Under the pieces are notes generated by a model that had not been told where the DNA came from, ran no database searches, and saw nothing but the letters and a program-made list of their open reading frames with translations. Below, piece by piece: positions 8,124 through 16,307 of a stretch of 64,000 nt of DNA; within the stretch, counting starts at the first letter, position 1; every line of letters begins with the position of its first letter. The translations under genes were made by a program, and so were the position numbers. The stretch comes from JBGTCD01 sp041749015 (lineage in GTDB: Bacteria > Bacteroidota > Bacteroidia > Cytophagales > Cyclobacteriaceae): assembly GCA_041749015.1 (NCBI GenBank), contig JBGTCD010000039.1, positions 15,561 to 79,560 on the forward strand, written 5' to 3'.

Positions 8124-9461
8124 ATGATAAAAATGCAGACTCCGGTCCCTAAAATTTTGATTCTGATTTTCACTGGCCTGATTACCCTTCACCCGGCACT
8201 ATCTCAAACACCACAGGCCAGAGAGCAAAAAGCACGGGACTTAACAACCTGGCTTTCAAAAGGTGAATATGAGAAATTCTATCAGGCTTTTGACTCCATG
8301 ATGCAGGCCAATATTAGCGCTGAGCAGGTCAGCCAGATTTGGGATGCCATTCAAATGCAGGCAGGTGCCTTTCAAAAAATTTTATCAGTCCGTGAAGAGA
8401 AAAAAGGTAATTACAACCACGTACTCACCATGGTAGCATTTGAATCTGTGAGCATGGAGATCCAGTACACCTTCAATGAAGAACTTCAGTTAAGTGGATT
8501 GTATTTTTTGCCACCAAAACCTCCCCCAGGATATAAGAACCCACCTTATGACCAAAAGGACCAGTATAAGATCATTGATACCGTTTTAACCGACCCATCA
8601 GGCAACCTGCCCGCAAAGTTATTAATACCTGTTAATGCCCCTTCCTTTCCCATGGTAGTCCTGGCGCATGGCTCCGGGGCCAATGATATGGACCAATCTT
8701 TTGGGCCCAATAAGCCCTTTAAAGACCTGGCCATCGGTCTTGCCTCCAAGGGTGTTGGCGTGTTGCAGTTCGACAGCAGGGCATTAAAACAGCCTAAGTC
8801 CATTATGAAACTAGGGCATAAAATGACGGCTGCTAATACCACCTTCCCGGATATTAAAAATGCTGTAGCTCTCTGTCGCAAATTCAATGGAAATCAGGGC
8901 CCTGTAATACTCCTCGGCCTGAGCCTTGGAGGCATGATGGCACCACGGTACGCATTTGAAGAAGAGGATGTAGACGGATTGATTATGATGGCCGCTAATG
9001 CGAGACCGCTTGAAGATCTCATCATTGATCAATACGAGCACCTGTCTGCAAAAAACCCTGCTCTGGATGTAGAAGAAATGAAAACCCGGGTAGGAGTAGT
9101 AAAAAGCGATACCCTTTCTGAAGTCATCCCTTCAAATAAGCTCCCCCTGGACTTGCCGGCCGCCTTCTGGATGGACCTGAAGAAATATGATCAGGTGGCC
9201 ATCGCTAAAGAGTTGACCATTCCCATTTTGATTTTACAAGGTGAGCGCGACTATCAGGTCACCATGAAGGATTTCAACCTTTGGAAAAAGGGGCTTGAAG
9301 GGCAAGAAAATGTGAGTTTTCAGTCCTTTGAAACACTTAATCACCTCTTTTTAGAAGGGACGGGCGTGTCCTATCCTGAGGAGTACAATACCCCGGGGAA
9401 TATACCGGAGTATGTCATTGAGGTAATTTCCGAATGGGTGAATAAGAATTTTGCGGAATAG
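8124..9461 (+). CDS. Secreted alpha/beta hydrolase with N-terminal DUF3887-like domain
   Basis: Probable serine esterase or peptidase-like hydrolase in the periplasm, 445 residues. A signal peptide ends near HPALSQ. Residues about 30-125 resemble DUF3887, a small domain often placed before hydrolases. The hydrolase fold follows, with an oxyanion HGSGANDMD segment, the nucleophile elbow GLSLGG, an acid loop LQGERDYQV and a C-terminal His in the TLNHLF region. An alternative ATG at 8133 would start MQTPVPK. It is divergent from rlpA. The substrate cannot be inferred. Confidence 0.85.
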   Translation: MIKMQTPVPKILILIFTGLITLHPALSQTPQAREQKARDLTTWLSKGEYEKFYQAFDSMMQANISAEQVSQIWDAIQMQAGAFQKILSVREEKKGNYNHVLTMVAFESVSMEIQYTFNEELQLSGLYFLPPKPPPGYKNPPYDQKDQYKIIDTVLTDPSGNLPAKLLIPVNAPSFPMVVLAHGSGANDMDQSFGPNKPFKDLAIGLASKGVGVLQFDSRALKQPKSIMKLGHKMTAANTTFPDIKNAVALCRKFNGNQGPVILLGLSLGGMMAPRYAFEEEDVDGLIMMAANARPLEDLIIDQYEHLSAKNPALDVEEMKTRVGVVKSDTLSEVIPSNKLPLDLPAAFWMDLKKYDQVAIAKELTIPILILQGERDYQVTMKDFNLWKKGLEGQENVSFQSFETLNHLFLEGTGVSYPEEYNTPGNIPEYVIEVISEWVNKNFAE

Positions 9462-9552
9462 ATTTCCTGAATAGCCCTAAAAAATCAGGTCCGGTATTAA
9501 AATAATTTATAGGGGAATGAAGCTAACCATTTTAAATCTGGTGTATTCTGCT

Positions 9553-9560
9553 TAATTTTG
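9553..9560 (+). promoter_or_regulatory. Candidate -7 element for guaB
   Basis: TAATTTTG matches the Bacteroidota -7 consensus TAnnTTTG and sits 35 bases before the guaB ATG, giving a leader of about 30 bases. The -33 position holds TTT rather than TTG. Confidence 0.45.
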
Positions 9561-9595
9561 TCCGGCAAATAACATGACCCCTTATTATTTGCCCT

Positions 9596-11065
9596 ATGTC
9601 ACTCGACTCCAAAAAATTTATCTTCGAAGCCCTCACCTATGATGATGTGCTTCTCCTCCCTGGTTATTCTGAAGTGCTGCCCCGGGATACCGACACTACC
9701 ACCCAACTGACCAGAAATATTCGGCTTAATATTCCGCTAGTTTCCGCAGCCATGGATACGGTCACGGAAGCAGACCTGGCCATTGCTATGGCCCTTGAGG
9801 GTGGGCTGGGATTCATTCATAAAAACATGGATGTCACCACCCAGGCCGCACAGGTGCGAAAAGTCAAGCGTTCCCAAAGCGGGATGATTCTTGACCCCAT
9901 CACTCTGAATGTAAATTCTACCGTGGGTGATGCCGATAAGATCATGAGGGATTTTAAAATTGGTGGCATACCGGTGGTAGATGGCTCCAATAAGCTCATC
10001 GGGATCATTACCAATCGTGATCTCCGTTTCCTTAAGGATTTTACTCAGCCGGTCATTAACATCATGACTAAAGAAAATCTGATCACCGCTGAGGAAGGCA
10101 GCGACCTGACCAAAGCAGAGGACATACTCCAAAAGCATAAAATTGAAAAATTGCCAATTGTTAATAAAGAGGGTAAACTTACCGGACTTATAACCTATAA
10201 GGATATTCTCAAAAACCGTGACCGCCCCAATGCCTGCAAGGATGAATTTGGCCGGTTGCGGGTAGGGGCTGCCGTTGGGGTGACACCCGACCTATTAGAA
10301 AGGATACAAGCCCTCAGAAATTCTGGCGTGGATGTGGTAAGCATTGACACAGCCCATGGTCACTCCAAAGGGGTGATCGATGCTTGTAAAGCCGTGAAGA
10401 AGAAATTTCCTGACCTTGAGCTGATCGTAGGTAATATTGCTACCGGTGAGGCGGCTACAGCGCTTGCTAATGCAGGGGCTGATGCAGTAAAGGTCGGGGT
10501 AGGCCCGGGAAGTATCTGCACCACCAGGATCATAGCAGGGGTAGGAATGCCCCAATTATCTGCCGTGTACGAAGCCTTCAAAGCTTTGAAAGGAACCGGT
10601 ATTCCGGTGATTGCTGATGGCGGGGTACGTTTTTCGGGAGATGTGGTGAAAGCACTGGCCGGTGGCGGCAATAGTGTGATGATTGGATCATTACTGGCAG
10701 GTACAGAGGAGGCACCGGGAGAGGTGATTATTTATGAAGGCCGAAAATTTAAATCCTACCGTGGTATGGGTTCGATAGAAGCCATGGAGGACGGCTCTAA
10801 AGACCGGTATTTTCAGGATGCGGAAGACGACATTAAAAAATTAGTACCCGAGGGCATTGTAGGCAGGGTGCCATTTAAAGGCTCTGTGGCGGAAGTGTTG
10901 TTTCAAATCGTCGGTGGTCTGAAGGCAGGCATGGGCTATTGTGGCGCAAAAAATATTGAGGAACTCAAAAAAGCGAAGTTTGTCAAAATTACTGCTGCCG
11001 GGGTGAATGAAAGCCATCCGCATGATATTCACATCACCAGAGAAGCCCCTAATTATAGCCGCTGA
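9596..11065 (+). CDS. guaB: IMP dehydrogenase
   Basis: Oxidises IMP to XMP with NAD+, the committed step of guanine nucleotide synthesis, in the cytoplasm. At 489 residues it has the normal family length. The TIM barrel starts with LTYDDVLLLPGYSEVLPRD and is interrupted at about 95-210 by a paired CBS domain. The catalytic loop GPGSICTTR holds the active-site Cys, the phosphate-binding ADGGVRFSGD motif is present, and a flap with SYRGMGSIEAM follows. It appears monocistronic, followed after 81 bases by the phosphatase gene. Every key residue examined is present. Confidence 0.97.
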   Translation: MSLDSKKFIFEALTYDDVLLLPGYSEVLPRDTDTTTQLTRNIRLNIPLVSAAMDTVTEADLAIAMALEGGLGFIHKNMDVTTQAAQVRKVKRSQSGMILDPITLNVNSTVGDADKIMRDFKIGGIPVVDGSNKLIGIITNRDLRFLKDFTQPVINIMTKENLITAEEGSDLTKAEDILQKHKIEKLPIVNKEGKLTGLITYKDILKNRDRPNACKDEFGRLRVGAAVGVTPDLLERIQALRNSGVDVVSIDTAHGHSKGVIDACKAVKKKFPDLELIVGNIATGEAATALANAGADAVKVGVGPGSICTTRIIAGVGMPQLSAVYEAFKALKGTGIPVIADGGVRFSGDVVKALAGGGNSVMIGSLLAGTEEAPGEVIIYEGRKFKSYRGMGSIEAMEDGSKDRYFQDAEDDIKKLVPEGIVGRVPFKGSVAEVLFQIVGGLKAGMGYCGAKNIEELKKAKFVKITAAGVNESHPHDIHITREAPNYSR

Positions 11066-11146
11066 GATGATTTTAACCCCTGTTTTCTTTACAAAATGGC
11101 GGAATTTAGAAGGAAAATAGTAAATTCCCTCTGAATTTTTAATTCA

Positions 11147-13201
11147 ATGAAGAAAAAAACCATTATTCAAATCTCCACCTTTCTGGCGGCTATTGCCTGG
11201 ATACTGGTCATCTTTACTGATTTATCTTTACTATTCAGCACTACCAATAATTTAAAACCCGGCATAGGTGCTCAGGTACCGCTTGTGATGCTTTATGTCT
11301 TCATATTTGCCATTTTTTTCTTTTACCGGTACAGGATAGAAAAGGCCGAGAGTGTCAATTTTACTGATTTACTATGGCAGGTATTTGTTACCGGATTGGT
11401 CACCACCATCATTTCACTGCTTTTGCGACTGGTGGTATTGGTGCTGGGTACCTCCCAATTGACTATAAATCCCCTATTCCTGGATTTTATTTTCCTTACC
11501 AATCTGGGGCTCATGCTCAGTTTTATTATTGCCACGTTCATGGTTTGGAAGCGATTGATCCTGTATCAAAAGTCCAAAAGGCTTTTAAATTTATGGGTAG
11601 TTTTTGAATATGGATTGCTGATTAGCCTGGTTTTAGACCTGGTTCCAATTGACCTTCCTGAATATGTACTTACCACTTTGAGAGTGGTCCTTATCCTTTT
11701 GGGTCTGGTGTTATCAGTCAATATGAAATGGGTGGCCTATCTCAACTTCAGACAAAAGTGGAGAAGTCTATTACTCATATTTTTAGGGCTTTTTTATTTG
11801 GTCTATTTTTTCTGGTCGGTTTCCTCCGCTGCAGTAGACCTGAGTGCAAGGTCTGAGTATTTCCTCGATTTTTCTGACAGCACGTTTATCATTGCTACCG
11901 TGGCATTTGTTTTCATTTATGCCCTGTTCTCCCTTTTGGTAATACTTTTCAACCTCCCCACCAGCTCTGTATTTGAGCAAAAGCTTGAAGAGGTCGTAAA
12001 TTTTCAAAGACTGAGCCAATCCATTCAAACAGAGCAGAGCGAGGAGCGGGTGTTTGATATTTTGCTGGAAACTGCGATGAGCACCGTCTTTGCGGATGCA
12101 GGATATCTGGAAATTCATCAGGATGATGGCAAATCTAAATTTATAAAATCAAACATAGACCCCGAAGGGATTCTCAATTTTCAGGCATCGTTTCGTGAAT
12201 GTAAGCTCAAAATAGTGAAGGAGCTTGGTTTGGACAAAACCAAATATCAGAGTGCCATAAAAGGCAGCCCGTACAAATCCGTGCTATACTCGCCTATTTA
12301 CATTAGAAATAACCCTGTCGCCGTTCTGGTTTTGCTCAAAGACGTAACGGATGGATTTAACAGGGAGATGACAAGAATCGTGGATACCTTCACCAACCAG
12401 GCAGGTATTTCAATCGAAAACTTCCGCCTCCTCCGGGATGCTTTGGAAAATGAGCGGTATAAGGAAACCATAAAAATTGCCAAAAAAGTACAAAAAAGCC
12501 TTTTGCCTGAAAAGCTAAATCACAATGAAGATTTTGAGATAGCAGCTCTTTCGGAGGCCGCTGATGAGGTGGGAGGAGACTATTATGATACGATCAGGCT
12601 TGACCCTGATCGTGTGGTACTTATTATCGGGGATGTTTCCGGCAAGGGGACCTCTGCGGCATTTCAAATGTCACAGATGAAGGGGGTGTTTTTGAGCCTT
12701 GCCCAGCTAGACCCCTCTCCTGGTGATTTCATGATTTGGGCCAATAATGCCCTGAGCCTTTCTCTCGAAAAGAAATTCTTCATAACGGCATCTTACTTCA
12801 TCATTGATCAAAAAGAAAAGAAAGTCACTTTTGCAAGAGCGGGCCATTGTCCTACCTTATTTTACTCAAAAAAAGATAATAAGGTCCTTACATTTAAAAG
12901 TAAAGGGCTCGGGCTGGGCATTCTTCGAAACGGTGAGTACAAAAATTACGTTGAGGTAAATACCTATAAATACAACCCAAGCGATGTGCTTCTGATGTAT
13001 ACCGATGGTGTCACCGAGGCGCGCAACGAATCAGGCGAAGAGTTTGGTTTTGAAAGGCTTAAATCCTTTCTGGATAAGGCCAATGGTTACAGCCCGGATG
13101 AAATACGCGCCAACCTCGCAGAACAACTATTGAATTTTACAGGCAAGGGCATCATCGATGATGATTATACCATGCTGGTGGTAAAATTCAGGGAGAATTA
13201 A
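11147..13201 (+). CDS. Membrane PP2C-type (SpoIIE/RsbU) phosphatase with GAF domain
   Basis: Sensor phosphatase of 684 residues that would dephosphorylate the downstream STAS protein. The N-terminal half holds about eight transmembrane helices (residues 5-275) of unknown family, then a GAF-like domain (about 285-440), then a PPM phosphatase domain with all metal-binding motifs: EVGGDYYD, GDVSGKGTSAA, RAGHCP, MYTDGVTEARN and DDDYTMLVV. The STAS gene begins 16 bases after its stop and the kinase gene overlaps the STAS gene, so the three form one operon and a complete partner-switching cassette. The integral sensor region suggests it responds to a membrane or envelope signal. Confidence 0.9.
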   Translation: MKKKTIIQISTFLAAIAWILVIFTDLSLLFSTTNNLKPGIGAQVPLVMLYVFIFAIFFFYRYRIEKAESVNFTDLLWQVFVTGLVTTIISLLLRLVVLVLGTSQLTINPLFLDFIFLTNLGLMLSFIIATFMVWKRLILYQKSKRLLNLWVVFEYGLLISLVLDLVPIDLPEYVLTTLRVVLILLGLVLSVNMKWVAYLNFRQKWRSLLLIFLGLFYLVYFFWSVSSAAVDLSARSEYFLDFSDSTFIIATVAFVFIYALFSLLVILFNLPTSSVFEQKLEEVVNFQRLSQSIQTEQSEERVFDILLETAMSTVFADAGYLEIHQDDGKSKFIKSNIDPEGILNFQASFRECKLKIVKELGLDKTKYQSAIKGSPYKSVLYSPIYIRNNPVAVLVLLKDVTDGFNREMTRIVDTFTNQAGISIENFRLLRDALENERYKETIKIAKKVQKSLLPEKLNHNEDFEIAALSEAADEVGGDYYDTIRLDPDRVVLIIGDVSGKGTSAAFQMSQMKGVFLSLAQLDPSPGDFMIWANNALSLSLEKKFFITASYFIIDQKEKKVTFARAGHCPTLFYSKKDNKVLTFKSKGLGLGILRNGEYKNYVEVNTYKYNPSDVLLMYTDGVTEARNESGEEFGFERLKSFLDKANGYSPDEIRANLAEQLLNFTGKGIIDDDYTMLVVKFREN

Positions 13202-13217
13202 AAAAAATGATGTCATT

Positions 13218-13562
13218 ATGATAGCAATAAATTCAAAAACTGAAGGCCTCATAGAATGGCTTACCCTTGTCGGGGAAGTTGATGCAAGCTCTTCAATAGA
13301 ATTGGATAAGGCAATGGAAGCCTCCCTAAAAAATGGAACTAAAAAACTTTTGGTAAACTGTGAAGGCCTAGAGTATATATCCTCCGCGGGACTTGGGGTA
13401 TTCATGTCCTATTTGGAGCCCTTCCGAAAGTCGGGTGTTCGAATGGTGATTTATGGCCTTAATGATAAGGTGATGAATGTATTTTCCATCCTTGGATTGG
13501 ATGAATTAATAAAAATAGCTACAAATCAGGAAGATGCCCAAACCGTCATTGATCAAGCATAG
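13218..13562 (+). CDS. STAS-domain anti-sigma-factor antagonist-like protein
   Basis: A 114-residue single STAS domain of the SpoIIAA/RsbV type. The phosphorylatable serine lies in the canonical YISSAGLGVF motif near residue 56, after a GEVDASSSIELD loop. In known systems the unphosphorylated form sequesters the anti-sigma kinase. Here the phosphatase is encoded immediately before it and the kinase overlaps its 3' end by 29 bases. Assignment is firm; the final output of the switch is not visible. Confidence 0.9.
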   Translation: MIAINSKTEGLIEWLTLVGEVDASSSIELDKAMEASLKNGTKKLLVNCEGLEYISSAGLGVFMSYLEPFRKSGVRMVIYGLNDKVMNVFSILGLDELIKIATNQEDAQTVIDQA

Positions 13563-13971
13563 TTACAAGGTATCCTGTGCCAAAGATAAGCTCAGAGAGA
13601 TCAGGATTTTTGTTGAAAATTCCCTGAAAGATCATGTGCCTTCTGAGGTAGACAGAGCCAATATCATAATGGCTATTGATGAGGTATGTGCCAACCTCAT
13701 TATTCATTCCAATAATTGCGACCCCGACAAAAACTTTGAGGTGATCATTGAAGTCGAGAAGGACAAAGAAATTATATTCCAGATCGTGGATCAGGGCGTT
13801 GGTTTCAATCTGGAACGATACCGGGAGCCCGACCTTAAATACCTAATGGCAGAACAGCGCAAAGGGGGTATGGGCCTCATGTTTGTAGTGCGGGTCATGG
13901 ATGATGTCAAATTTACCACCCGCTCCAAAAAGAATATCTGCCGTCTGGTAAAAAGACTCAACGGGCAATAA
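13534..13971 (+). CDS. RsbW/SpoIIAB-like serine kinase (HATPase)
   Basis: A 145-residue GHKL ATPase of the anti-sigma kinase family. The N box DEVCANLIIHSN, the G1 box VDQGVGFN and the G2 box KGGMGLMFVVRVMD are all present, so ATP binding is expected. It would phosphorylate the STAS protein encoded upstream. The ATG at 13534 lies inside the STAS gene and gives a normal N-terminus (about ten residues before the YKVSCAKDKLREIR strand-helix start). No sigma factor gene is nearby, so the partner protein that it restrains is unknown. Confidence 0.88.
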   Translation: MPKPSLIKHSYKVSCAKDKLREIRIFVENSLKDHVPSEVDRANIIMAIDEVCANLIIHSNNCDPDKNFEVIIEVEKDKEIIFQIVDQGVGFNLERYREPDLKYLMAEQRKGGMGLMFVVRVMDDVKFTTRSKKNICRLVKRLNGQ

Positions 13972-13980
13972 TCGGGTTTT

Positions 13981-14409
13981 CTATAGCAGACCCCTGCCGC
14001 TCTGAATGATACTGACCACAATCAGCAGCAAGGCAATGCCATTCCAAACAGCCAGCCTTTTAAATTTTCCCAAATCAGTAGGGGCTCTTTTGGAAAGGGA
14101 CCTGGACACCGTGATCAGCACGATCGCAATCAGCATCATTGAGATATGTTCCACAGTCCAATATCTCAGATTGGCATTCTTCATCACACCTCCTTCAAAC
14201 TGAACAAAAGGGCTGATAAAATACAGCCATAGCCCAAGGATTAGCTGAAGATGCGCGGTTATTACCAGACCCAAACTGAGTTTATTGTCAATTCCGGAAA
14301 AGGACTTTTTACCTAACCATCCTATCAGGGCTTTGACGATCACCACAATCAGCAAAGCCAATAGCACATATCTTAATAATGAATGGGTATGTAATAGTCC
14401 TGTGTACAT
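13981..14409 (-). CDS. Four-helix membrane protein, cytochrome b561-like
   Basis: A 142-residue integral membrane protein with four predicted helices (about 10-30, 45-67, 84-102, 118-136). Histidines at 7, 9, 53 and 88 lie at or inside helices 1-3, a pattern compatible with haem b ligation; similar Bacteroidota proteins are often annotated as cytochrome B-like or hypothetical. There is no signal peptide. It lies between convergent and co-directional genes, 13 bases after the stop-side of the PorE-like gene in transcription order, so it may be cotranscribed with it. Function is not established. Confidence 0.7.
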   Translation of the reverse strand: MYTGLLHTHSLLRYVLLALLIVVIVKALIGWLGKKSFSGIDNKLSLGLVITAHLQLILGLWLYFISPFVQFEGGVMKNANLRYWTVEHISMMLIAIVLITVSRSLSKRAPTDLGKFKRLAVWNGIALLLIVVSIIQSGRGLL

Positions 14410-14422
14410 GGTTTTCTAGGAT

Positions 14423-16177
14423 TTAGTATACGCGAATATACACCACTTTCCTTGCCGGATAATGAGATTGCTCTTCCTTTTTTTCATAGGCCTCCTGATC
14501 AGAGATGCTTTCAAAAGGAACAGGAGTATTGCGGGTACCCTTGATTGAAATAATTTCCTCTGGTATACCCACCTGAACCAGGCTGGTTCTCAGAGCCCCG
14601 GCCTCCTCCAGGGTATGGTCGTTATGGAAGGTCGGGTGGATTTCCATAAGGGGTTCCCTTTTGATGAAGACCGTATCCGGCTCAACTATCATTGGGCTGT
14701 CATGAAGATCCAGTGAGTTTGCATCCGATACTGTCTCCGCAGAATCTGCCACTTCCAACGAATCTTTTGAAGGGTAAACCAGCTCAAAAGTATCGGGCTG
14801 CTCGATGTATAAAGTATCAAAAACCACCATTGTCATGTCGGGTTGCCTCGGCACTTCGTTCTCTCGGTAATCCAGCAAATGCACTCTTATCTCAAACTGC
14901 TTGTCCTGATTGGACCTGATCATCCTGGCCATTCGCCTCAATTCATATACGGAATGCTCACTAATACTCCCCCCTTCCGGCTTGAAGCCTACCCCTGAGG
15001 AAAAATATTCTTTTCCCGCAGCAACTTTTTCTAATTCCACCTCAAGGTTTTCCGCCAGAGAAAACCGTAACTCCTCTAGTGGGTACAATTTGGAATAGTA
15101 CATGTAGGAGGCATCACTGGGCTCAATGGCAAGATCATAGACCGTGCCTTCGGGCAGTACGGCAAAAAAGGTCCCATCTGGATTTGGGTTAGAATACCAA
15201 AACCGGTCTCTTAATGGCACGTCATGGACTCTGAAAAATGCCGGTATAGGCTCTTTAGTGTTTTTATCAACAATGGTACCTCTGATGTCAATGACCTTAT
15301 CTGGCCGTTGGGCCTCAGGAATCAATACCCCTGCAACTTCAAAGGTTCTTTCCCCGCGTCTGTGAATGTAGGCATACAGCCCACGAGCTGGAATAGAAAC
15401 ATAGAGATCGTCATGCTCAGAATTAAGAAATGTCATGGGCACAGGGTCGGTCCAGCCATCCAGAGTTTTACGGGTCTGGTAAAGATCAAGGCCCCCTTTT
15501 CCTCCTGGGAGTTCAGCTGCAAAGATCAGGGTTCGGCTGTCTGAAAGGATTTTAGGCATTTGGGCATTTCCGGTGTTGATCATTTCCGGAAGGGCTTCCG
15601 GCTCATCCCACATGCCTCTGGCTCCTCTTTTGGTCACCATTATCTGGCATCCCTCAGCGGAAGTAGTGCTCATCCGCTGGCAACGCATAAAGTACATGAT
15701 CTGACCGTCCGGGGTAATACTCGGGGCACCATCATGGAGCTGGGAATTGACCGGCATCCCTTCATTCACGGGCCTTGACCATTCTTTCCCATCCCAGGTA
15801 CTGTACCAAATATCAAATCCGCCAACTCCTCCGCTTCGGTTCATAGTAGTGTAAAGGGTGTTGCCATCATGACTCAAGCCATAGCCCCCCTGAAAGTTAA
15901 GGTCGGCAATATTCACGGCAATTGGAAAATCTACGGGGTCATCCCAGGCGCCAACAATTTTAGCTCTGCTGTAGGAAAGAATGAGTTTCTTATCCTCAGA
16001 GTAATCATTGAGGAATATCATAGTCCTCCCATCACCGGAAACAAAGGGCGCAAAATTATTGATAGCACTGCGATTAATATTGGAAGGTATTCTTACTTCC
16101 GCAGGCTGGGCCCAGACATCACATGTGGCTCCCAAAAGAATGGTCAGAAAGCTATATAAGATAATGTTATTTTTCAT
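14423..16177 (-). CDS. PorE-like protein: PD40 propeller, CRD-like domain, degenerate OmpA-like C-terminus
   Basis: Secreted or periplasmic protein of 584 residues. The ATG at 16177 gives the signal peptide MKNNIILYSFLTILLGATCDVWAQ. TolB/PD40 beta-propeller repeats fill about 25-290 (for example LSHDGNTLYTTMNRSGGVGG and ITPDGQIMYFMR). A carboxypeptidase-regulatory-like domain starts at IDIRGTIVDKNTKEPIPA. The final 190 residues follow the OmpA C-terminal pattern (ELRRMARMIRSN, then LRTSLVQVGIPEEIISIKG) but carry a roughly 80-residue insertion and lack the Asp and Arg that bind peptidoglycan. The domain order matches T9SS component PorE without its TPR part. It is divergent from the WD40-caspase gene. 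Confidence 0.75.
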   Translation of the reverse strand: MKNNIILYSFLTILLGATCDVWAQPAEVRIPSNINRSAINNFAPFVSGDGRTMIFLNDYSEDKKLILSYSRAKIVGAWDDPVDFPIAVNIADLNFQGGYGLSHDGNTLYTTMNRSGGVGGFDIWYSTWDGKEWSRPVNEGMPVNSQLHDGAPSITPDGQIMYFMRCQRMSTTSAEGCQIMVTKRGARGMWDEPEALPEMINTGNAQMPKILSDSRTLIFAAELPGGKGGLDLYQTRKTLDGWTDPVPMTFLNSEHDDLYVSIPARGLYAYIHRRGERTFEVAGVLIPEAQRPDKVIDIRGTIVDKNTKEPIPAFFRVHDVPLRDRFWYSNPNPDGTFFAVLPEGTVYDLAIEPSDASYMYYSKLYPLEELRFSLAENLEVELEKVAAGKEYFSSGVGFKPEGGSISEHSVYELRRMARMIRSNQDKQFEIRVHLLDYRENEVPRQPDMTMVVFDTLYIEQPDTFELVYPSKDSLEVADSAETVSDANSLDLHDSPMIVEPDTVFIKREPLMEIHPTFHNDHTLEEAGALRTSLVQVGIPEEIISIKGTRNTPVPFESISDQEAYEKKEEQSHYPARKVVYIRVY

Positions 16178-16307
16178 TTTCAGGTTTTTATCAAAAATGG
16201 CTATTAACAATTAAAAGTAATTAAAATTGGGTACTTCAATCAACAAGTTGGCAAATTTCAGGCCGGAGCTTACCTTTATTTATGATTTAAATTGTAATTT
16301 GGTAAAC

